Assembly: GCA_020627705.1 (NCBI GenBank)
Contig: JAHDGJ010000018.1
Location: 1 to 64,000, forward strand
From: Saprospiraceae bacterium
GTDB taxonomy: Bacteria; Bacteroidota; Bacteroidia; Chitinophagales; Saprospiraceae
Direction: 5' to 3'
Length of the DNA stretch: 64,000 nt
Within the stretch, counting starts at the first letter, position 1. Every line of letters begins with the position of its first letter. The notes beneath the pieces are model-generated. The model saw nothing but the letters and a program-made list of their open reading frames with translations. It was not told the DNA's origin and did no database searches. This document shows positions 56,699-64,000 of this stretch, piece after piece. The position numbers and the translations under genes were made by a program.

Positions 56699-57952
56699 TT
56701 GAGAACTCTTAAAATCACATTGACCCTTTGTCTTCTTCTCATTTTGAAAGGTGCTATATATAGCCAAGCTTCAAAAAGTCAATTAGAAAAATTTAAAAAG
56801 AAAAACAGCATATCCAAGAAATATGAAAATGGATACGTCTTTTACAATAAGAAGAAAAAGAAAAAAGGATTTGCTGGTAGCGATCTCAAAGTTTTGGTAA
56901 AACCTATGTATGATGTTTTGTTTTACTCTGAAGAAAACCATTCTGTTCTTGCTGCAAATTCGGCCGAATCCCATAATGACGGCGGAGGAAAAATTACCAC
57001 GGGATATGGAGAATTACAGCTAATTGATCTAAACACTCAAAAGTCCAAACCAATTTTAACAGATTACATCATTCACAATCGATCGTTTTCGTCTTTTACC
57101 AATGAAGTTGGAGGCAAAATGCATTTGGTGGTAAAAAACATCAAAACCAAAAAGTTAAACGTTATTGATTTGCTTGGAAAAAAGCTGTTTAAACAAGAAT
57201 ATGACATCATCAGTGGAAAATTTGAACATGGCAATATTTACGGCATTTCTACACCTACTCGAAACAACGGCACATATGATATTCTCGATTTATCGGGAAA
57301 GATACTCTATCGGTCGGTTGGTATTTATGAAAAAAATCCTCAAGCCGGATTGTATTCTATTTCTAATTCATGTCATGAAGTGAGTAATCCTTTGTATGGA
57401 TTAAGTATGCCTGCAAAAAACAGATTTAATTTGTTGGATTTAGTAACTCAAAAGGAGATTTTACAGAACGACTACTCGAGAATCGAAATGCTTCGAAATC
57501 TACCCAAAGAGGCAGATCCCGTATTTGTACTTGAAGCGGAAGACCAAAACTTGTCGGTATTTTCAAGCGAACTAAAGAAAATAGTACTTACTTCTTTTAT
57601 TGGAAAGATTAAATTTCGCAAAGGACATGAGAACCAAACTATGTTACTTTGTACCAAACCCACTGGTGTTTTTAACATCTATTCCATAGAAAAAGAAGCA
57701 TTTATCTATCCAATGTGGGTCTCAGAACTTAAAAGAGTTCAAGGTAAAAATCATATGCGTATCCTTATTGCTGAAATTGATGGTGATACACAATATGGCA
57801 TCTTTGATGAATCAAAAGGTGTTTTTGTAAAAGACATGTCTCGCAGCAAAATCTCTGAAGAGTATTCCTTTTCTGCCAAAACAAAAAAAGGAATGCATAA
57901 ATATTCTTATAAAGTCAATGGAGAAAAAGTCTTCATTGATTTGGATCAATAA
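56699..57952 (+). CDS. Secreted beta-rich (WG-like) protein, TTG start
   Basis: This 417-residue protein begins at TTG 56699 (no ATG precedes the signal; a TAA lies upstream in frame). The signal peptide (LCLLLILKGAIYSQ) is clear, then a beta-rich body of repeated units follows (DLLGKKLFKQEYDIIS, DLSGKILYRSVGIYE, IFDESKGVFVKDM) that resembles degenerate WG repeats. No catalytic motif is seen. It lies divergent from dnaE and abuts the end of proC with zero spacing. Function unknown; likely a binding protein of the envelope. Confidence 0.6.
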   Translation: MRTLKITLTLCLLLILKGAIYSQASKSQLEKFKKKNSISKKYENGYVFYNKKKKKKGFAGSDLKVLVKPMYDVLFYSEENHSVLAANSAESHNDGGGKITTGYGELQLIDLNTQKSKPILTDYIIHNRSFSSFTNEVGGKMHLVVKNIKTKKLNVIDLLGKKLFKQEYDIISGKFEHGNIYGISTPTRNNGTYDILDLSGKILYRSVGIYEKNPQAGLYSISNSCHEVSNPLYGLSMPAKNRFNLLDLVTQKEILQNDYSRIEMLRNLPKEADPVFVLEAEDQNLSVFSSELKKIVLTSFIGKIKFRKGHENQTMLLCTKPTGVFNIYSIEKEAFIYPMWVSELKRVQGKNHMRILIAEIDGDTQYGIFDESKGVFVKDMSRSKISEEYSFSAKTKKGMHKYSYKVNGEKVFIDLDQ

Positions 57953-58753
57953 CTAATTACTCAATTCTCTCGCCCTTAAAAATGCTGCCTCGTAGGCCTC
58001 TTCCAATTTGAGTTTTACTTCATTGTTACGAAACGAATGCAAAGCTGCCTCTGTGGTTCCTCCTCTGGAGGCAACTTTAGAAATCCATTCTTCACAACTA
58101 AAATTATGCTTATTAAACAAATTAATAGTTCCTTTAAATGTAGTGTAGGCCAAAAGCTCTGCTTGTGATTTGTTAAAGCCCAATTTTTGAGCGCTGTCAA
58201 TGAGCGTTTGAATATAGAAGAAAACATAGGCCGGCCCCGATCCCGAAATGGCAGTAGAGGCATCAATGAGTTTTTCTTGATCTACATAAATAGTTTTGCC
58301 AGTGGAATTTAAAATGTTTTGAACCATAACTAATTCAATCCTTGTTACATCTTCGGAAGAAGTATAGACTGTCATCCCTGAACTCACCTGAGCTGGCAAA
58401 TTTGGCATAGCTCGAATTATTTTTTTACAATCCAAAGATTGAGATATTGTATCTATCGAAATACCCGCCATGATGGACAGTACAACTTGCTGCCTGTCTA
58501 TATAGCCCTTAATCTTGGGAAACAATACTTCTGAATCTTGTGGCTTAACAGCCAAAATAATGAGGTCGGCTTCTTTGACATATTCCCCTGGTGCTCCATA
58601 AATAGTTCCTATGTTTAGCGCTTTTAGTTGCTCTGCCTTTTCATTTGACTTTTCTAAAATCATCAGAGAATCATTGCTTACTATATGCGCATTGAGTAGA
58701 CTCTTTGCATAGGTAATCCCCATATTTCCACCACCGACAACGAGTATTTTCAT
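57953..58753 (-). CDS. proC: Pyrroline-5-carboxylate reductase
   Basis: This 266-residue NAD(P)H-dependent reductase makes proline from pyrroline-5-carboxylate. VVGGGNMGITYAKSLL at the start is the nucleotide-binding loop, LAVKPQD the Rossmann end, and SGSGPAYVFFYIQTLIDSA, with KVASRGGTTEAAL near the C-terminus, are the signature blocks. It lies 17 bp after metX on the same strand. The pairing with methionine genes has no obvious biochemical logic; co-transcription is likely. The start is ATG at 58753. Confidence 0.95.
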   Translation of the reverse strand: MKILVVGGGNMGITYAKSLLNAHIVSNDSLMILEKSNEKAEQLKALNIGTIYGAPGEYVKEADLIILAVKPQDSEVLFPKIKGYIDRQQVVLSIMAGISIDTISQSLDCKKIIRAMPNLPAQVSSGMTVYTSSEDVTRIELVMVQNILNSTGKTIYVDQEKLIDASTAISGSGPAYVFFYIQTLIDSAQKLGFNKSQAELLAYTTFKGTINLFNKHNFSCEEWISKVASRGGTTEAALHSFRNNEVKLKLEEAYEAAFLRARELSN

Positions 58754-58770
58754 GTTACTTATTTATATGA

Positions 58771-59802
58771 TTAAATAGTGCTTGTTAATTCTATAGCATC
58801 GAAGACTTTTTGAATTCTTTGCTTGATTCCTTCTACCTCAATCAAAAATCCGTCATGCCCATACTTGGACGGTATTTTGAAATGAATCGAATTTGGGATA
58901 TGCTCATGTAAAACTACTTGTTCTTTATGAGGAAAAAGTAAATCGTCTTGAATGGTTAATATTAATGTGGCAGCCTTTATGGAATGCAATACCTCTTTGA
59001 TAGCGCCTCGATTACGTCCTACATTGTGACTATCCATGGCTTTGGCCAAATGCCAATAGCTATATGCATTAAATCGTTGTATTAATTTTTGTCCTTGATA
59101 GGATTGATACGAAGCCGATTTAGAAGAGTATACCTTTGAAGACAAATCCTCTTTTTGCGTATTGTCATATGCATGTTGATTTCTGTAAGAAAGCAGTGCC
59201 ATGGCTCGGGCCACACCCATTCCCTTTAATCCGGCTTCGGCGGATGAGGACTTCCATGTTGGGTCATTTTCAATAGCCATGCGTTGGGTATGATTTAAAG
59301 CTGCCGCCCAAGGTGAAATTATGGCACTTGTGGCCAATAGGCACATGTTTTTAATTCGCAAGGGTTCGATAATGCTCCACTCCAGAGCTTGGTGACCGCC
59401 CATAGATCCTCCAATTAAGAATTGAATATTTTCAATCCCCAAATAATCCGAGAGTTTGATATGCAGGGCGACCATATCTCTAATCGTGACCTCAGGAAAT
59501 TGGTGATAATATGGTTTTTGAGTAGAAGGGTTTGTACTCAAGGGTCCGGTGCTGCCGTAATGGCTTCCTAAAACATTGGCACATACAATAAAATGCTCTT
59601 TGGGGTTAAAATAATCATCCTCTCCAAAGAGTCCACTCCACCAATCAAAAACATCACTATTTGCGGTTAGGGCATGACATACCCAAACCACATTAGAGCG
59701 ATCTTCATTTAAGCGACCATAGGTGTGATACTGAATATGTGGATTTTCTAAAATCTTTCCGCTTTCGAGGGTGATGTTTTCTTTGAGCTCTAATAATGGC
59801 AT
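58771..59802 (-). CDS. metX: Homoserine O-acetyltransferase
   Basis: This 343-residue alpha/beta hydrolase transfers an acetyl group to homoserine, the first committed step to methionine. GGSMGGHQALEW places the nucleophile at Ser133, WVCHALTANSD is the oxyanion region, and KYGHDGFLIE near residue 313 gives the catalytic His. It lies downstream of metY, separated by a hairpin (59818-59860). The start is ATG at 59802. Confidence 0.95.
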   Translation of the reverse strand: MPLLELKENITLESGKILENPHIQYHTYGRLNEDRSNVVWVCHALTANSDVFDWWSGLFGEDDYFNPKEHFIVCANVLGSHYGSTGPLSTNPSTQKPYYHQFPEVTIRDMVALHIKLSDYLGIENIQFLIGGSMGGHQALEWSIIEPLRIKNMCLLATSAIISPWAAALNHTQRMAIENDPTWKSSSAEAGLKGMGVARAMALLSYRNQHAYDNTQKEDLSSKVYSSKSASYQSYQGQKLIQRFNAYSYWHLAKAMDSHNVGRNRGAIKEVLHSIKAATLILTIQDDLLFPHKEQVVLHEHIPNSIHFKIPSKYGHDGFLIEVEGIKQRIQKVFDAIELTSTI

Positions 59803-59817
59803 GAGTACTTTTTTATT

Positions 59818-59860
59818 TCAGCAGCAGTGCTTCTTACACTGTTGGTTGCACTGCTGCTGA
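59818..59860. promoter_or_regulatory. Long stem-loop between metY and metX
   Basis: TCAGCAGCAGTGC (59818-59830) pairs perfectly with GCACTGCTGCTGA (59848-59860), a 13-bp stem with a 17-nt loop. There is no T-tract on the transcript side, so it is not a classical terminator. It may set the relative amounts of metY and metX, as an mRNA processing or stability element. Confidence 0.6.
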
Positions 59861-59869
59861 TAGACCTAA

Positions 59870-61430
<1,561 letters not shown>

Positions 61431-61457
61431 TTTTTGTAACCATAAAATTAGTTTATT

Positions 61458-61486
61458 AAAATCTAGAAAGGCAAGTGAAAGTCAAA
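61458..61486 (-). promoter_or_regulatory. Promoter of the metYX operon
   Basis: On the minus strand, TTTG (61486-61483) and TAGATTTT (61465-61458), separated by 17 nt, fit the Bacteroidota sigma-factor pattern (TTG/TTTG and TAnnTTTG). Transcription would start near 61451, giving a short 5' end ahead of the leader ORF. It lies between the ppc stop and the leader. Confidence 0.6.
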
Positions 61487-61540
61487 CTTTATCTAAAAAA
61501 GAATACTTTAACTAAGATGTATCGCCCTTGGTCTAATCAT

Positions 61541-64000
61541 TTAGGCCGAATTTCTACTAGCGTTAATGTTGCCATACAATGACCTTGTTACCAACTTCTC
61601 GTAAATTTCATTTTTCTCTGGGTCCTTGCCAGAGTTAATCATTTGTAAGGCATAATGTTGAATCAGCAAAAGCGGCAAAACAATTTCATTTCTGATTTCA
61701 ATCGACTTCTTACTGCGTTTCTCCATTTGCATTAAAGTGGTCATGCCAGTAACCTCTAAAATCATTTTTTTGCTGAGTTCATACTCCTCAAATAAGATCA
61801 TCCAAAATTCACCAAACTCGGCATCACTTTTCATATATGCCGTAAGTTCAAAAAAACACTTTGTCAAAGACATCATGCTGTTATCCAAAAGTGTCTTAAA
61901 CAAAGGCACATTGAGATAGAGCTTTTGAATCTCTTCAAGCCTACCTTGATCTGAGAGCGCTTTAATCGCCGTACCTACTCCAAAATATCCAGGAATATTC
62001 TGTTTAAGTTGAGACCAAGACCCCACATACGATATTGCTCTTAAGTCGCTTAAACTTAGTTTGGAAGACTTGTTTCTCTTGCCCGGTCTACTTCCAATCT
62101 TAGCCTTACTGTAAAACTTAAGCGTAGTCATGTTTTCTAAATAAGATAAGAACTTGTCATGCTGCTTCAATGAGAAATATTTAGCATAGCTGACCTCACT
62201 TAATTCTTCCAAAAGTTTTCGTTGCTCAAATGAAATCTCAGTTTTACCATTAGAAACCAAACTCGTCAACCCAGAGGTTACCATTTGCTCCGCATTAAAA
62301 ACAAACTTTTCACTTGTCCCATAAGTACTGGTAATAGTCTGTCCCTGAATAGTTAATTGTATTTCATTATTGGCTATATCTGCGCTTCTGGCAGCATAGA
62401 AGTTGAAGGTTTTTCCTCCTCCTCGAGCAGGCGGCCCTCCCCTGCCATCAAAAAACACAGCGGTAAAATTGTGCTGTTTTGTCACTTTCGATAAAACTTC
62501 CTTGCATTTATAGATTGACCAATTTGCCTTGAGGTAACCACCATCTTTGGTGCCATCGGAAAAACCTAGCATGATGGTTTGTTTACACTCTCTTGTTGCT
62601 AAATGCTTACGGTAAGTATCATTGGTATACAATTGCTCCATAACACTTTCACTGCTCTGCATCCCTATCATGGTTTCGAATAAGGGGATAATATCAAATC
62701 CGATATCCTCTGTTTTGTGGATCCATCTAAACAAAGCCAAGACAAATAAGACGGAATATATATCTTCCGAATTACTGATGATATAACGATGACAGCCTGG
62801 CTTTCCATTTAAGCCTTGTATAGTCGGCAATTGTCTAATATTTCTAACCGTATCTAATATCAGCCCTTCCAATTCGTCGTTATTAGGTATTTCGACAAAT
62901 TCATCAGTAAGCAATGAGATTAGTCTGGGTTCGTCCAACTCTTCAATACTTTCCGAAATGATTCCATTCGCTTTTAAAATATGTTGAATACAGGCAAGGT
63001 GTATACTGTGATCTTGCCTAATATCCAAAGAGGCAAAATGTGATTTAAACACTTTAATTTTTACAATTAGTTTATCCAAACTTTCTAAATAAAGTCCTTC
63101 ATACTGAGCTATTAATAGGGCTCTGACTTTTTGTAAATCCAAAAGCATTTGACGATGATCCACTAATACGTTTGGATCAAACATTGCTCTGTATAACTTG
63201 GATCTTATTTTTTCAAGAAAAGGATCAATGGCAACAAATGTAAGTTTGGATTGTAATTCTTTAACATCGTTGTAATAGCATTTCATTAATGTTAATCGGA
63301 GGGTATCTATCACTTCACGGGTAACTTGATGAGTCACGAAGGCATTACCATCTCTATCCCCACAAGGCCAAAAACCCAATAAAACCAAATCCCCGTTATT
63401 GAACTGGGGATATCTTTTTTCTAGCCGATAAATGAATTCTCCAATGGCATCGTAGTATTCGTATCGACAAATGTGAAGGATGTTTTTCGCCTCTTCAATT
63501 GGCGTCGGTGATTTGGAGTTTACGAGACTGGTCAGTCCCAACTGATGCAATAACAAATCAATCTGCTCAATCTCATTATTCTGCACATTCTTCCTCAATT
63601 TGGAAATGATATCCAATACTGGCGGTCTATAAAATTGAGTAGGGTGAGCAGTGAGCACTATTCGCACGGAAAACGTATTGAGTTTAGCTAGTAAGTCTTC
63701 AAAGTCCTTAGCGCCCTGACATCTTTGGACCAGCGTATCAATCAAAATATTGTCTTGATCTTCAAGATCATATGGAGAAATACTATCTTCTATGCTGTCA
63801 AATAATACCACTTGTCGCTCTACGTATTGGATTACCTTAAACATAAAATCGATTTTATCTGCTCCGATCATCTCCTTATAATCCTGATAAAATGCGTCAA
63901 ATACCTCTATTGGATTCTTGCCATTTTTCAATCTCTGTTTGGTTAATTCACCTAGAATAGGAATAAGATGACCTATGTCACTGGCACCTTCATAATCGAG
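61541..64000 (-). CDS. ppc: Phosphoenolpyruvate carboxylase (5' end outside the window)
   Basis: At least 820 codons of PEP carboxylase, reading off the right edge (frame open to base 64000; N-terminal part missing). TAHPTQFYRPPVLD is the His-containing catalytic block, GFSDGTKDGGYLKANW and FFDGRGGPPARGGGKTFNF are the substrate-binding motifs, and the final residues NGNINASRNSA-type tail (GNINASRN) end with the allosteric/active Asn region. It fixes bicarbonate onto PEP to make oxaloacetate. A stop at 61541 is 110 bp from the met leader. Confidence 0.95.
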   Translation of the reverse strand, partial: LDYEGASDIGHLIPILGELTKQRLKNGKNPIEVFDAFYQDYKEMIGADKIDFMFKVIQYVERQVVLFDSIEDSISPYDLEDQDNILIDTLVQRCQGAKDFEDLLAKLNTFSVRIVLTAHPTQFYRPPVLDIISKLRKNVQNNEIEQIDLLLHQLGLTSLVNSKSPTPIEEAKNILHICRYEYYDAIGEFIYRLEKRYPQFNNGDLVLLGFWPCGDRDGNAFVTHQVTREVIDTLRLTLMKCYYNDVKELQSKLTFVAIDPFLEKIRSKLYRAMFDPNVLVDHRQMLLDLQKVRALLIAQYEGLYLESLDKLIVKIKVFKSHFASLDIRQDHSIHLACIQHILKANGIISESIEELDEPRLISLLTDEFVEIPNNDELEGLILDTVRNIRQLPTIQGLNGKPGCHRYIISNSEDIYSVLFVLALFRWIHKTEDIGFDIIPLFETMIGMQSSESVMEQLYTNDTYRKHLATRECKQTIMLGFSDGTKDGGYLKANWSIYKCKEVLSKVTKQHNFTAVFFDGRGGPPARGGGKTFNFYAARSADIANNEIQLTIQGQTITSTYGTSEKFVFNAEQMVTSGLTSLVSNGKTEISFEQRKLLEELSEVSYAKYFSLKQHDKFLSYLENMTTLKFYSKAKIGSRPGKRNKSSKLSLSDLRAISYVGSWSQLKQNIPGYFGVGTAIKALSDQGRLEEIQKLYLNVPLFKTLLDNSMMSLTKCFFELTAYMKSDAEFGEFWMILFEEYELSKKMILEVTGMTTLMQMEKRSKKSIEIRNEIVLPLLLIQHYALQMINSGKDPEKNEIYEKLVTRSLYGNINASRNSA

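Overview
The window is a chromosomal segment of a Bacteroidota bacterium, probably a marine or aquatic Flavobacteriia or Saprospiria member; the exact order cannot be told from this sequence alone. Evidence: low GC; secreted proteins ending in type IX secretion (T9SS) sorting domains; SPII lipoproteins; DUF5916 and MopE-type domains; an ECF sigma factor paired with a membrane-anchored partner; a Bacteroidota-type -33/-7 promoter (TTTG ... TAnnTTTg-like); and few Shine-Dalgarno sequences. No rRNA, tRNA, CRISPR array or intact mobile element was found.

Region by region. 1-375 is a decayed IS3-family transposase. 494-8618 (minus strand) is a tightly packed run of ten genes: a GTG-started ATP-grasp ligase, arginine decarboxylase, agmatinase, a deoxyhypusine-synthase-like enzyme, DUF4256, a DksA-like protein, two small ORFs, a second (glutathione-synthetase-like) ATP-grasp ligase and an AstE/AspA-type zinc deacylase. 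It looks like a polyamine pathway coupled to amide ligation. 8619-9596 holds an odd element without a recognisable gene and a truncated SDR pseudogene. 9597-18227 is a surface and signalling block: a T9SS protein with a metzincin-like motif whose catalytic Glu is Gln, a DUF5916 outer-membrane gene broken by one in-frame stop, a large lipoprotein, an ECF sigma factor and an anti-sigma/barrel-like protein. 18430-30202 is a mosaic of accessory genes: a Pycsar-effector-like membrane protein, AraC regulators, a SIMPL protein, YdeI/OmpD-associated protein, an alginate-lyase-family lipoprotein, a leucine-rich repeat protein, a serine hydrolase, an SDR and DUF2200, with scars of decayed genes between them.

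30234-37093 carries a fatty acid desaturase, an Omp85-type barrel, a SulP transporter, an RluE-type pseudouridine synthase, a flavoprotein and a nitroreductase. 37305-41009 is a very large secreted protein whose core resembles plant alpha-glucan water dikinase (phospho-His domain followed by an ATP-binding domain) with a T9SS tail. A cold-shock-domain gene and an RRM gene follow, convergent on a shared bidirectional terminator. 42336-47581 is a nonulosonic-acid (sialic/pseudaminic/legionaminic-type) surface glycan operon.

47651-64000 is mostly housekeeping: a secreted transglutaminase-like protein, a DASS transporter, a lipoprotein methyltransferase, two thioredoxin-fold proteins downstream of dnaE, then proC-metX-metY and the 3' part of ppc. 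Upstream of metY, a 35-residue ORF with a dense Met/Cys run, a strong terminator hairpin and a promoter together look like a ribosome-mediated attenuator for methionine/cysteine synthesis. This leader, the polyamine/ATP-grasp operon and the secreted dikinase-like protein are the most interesting items.
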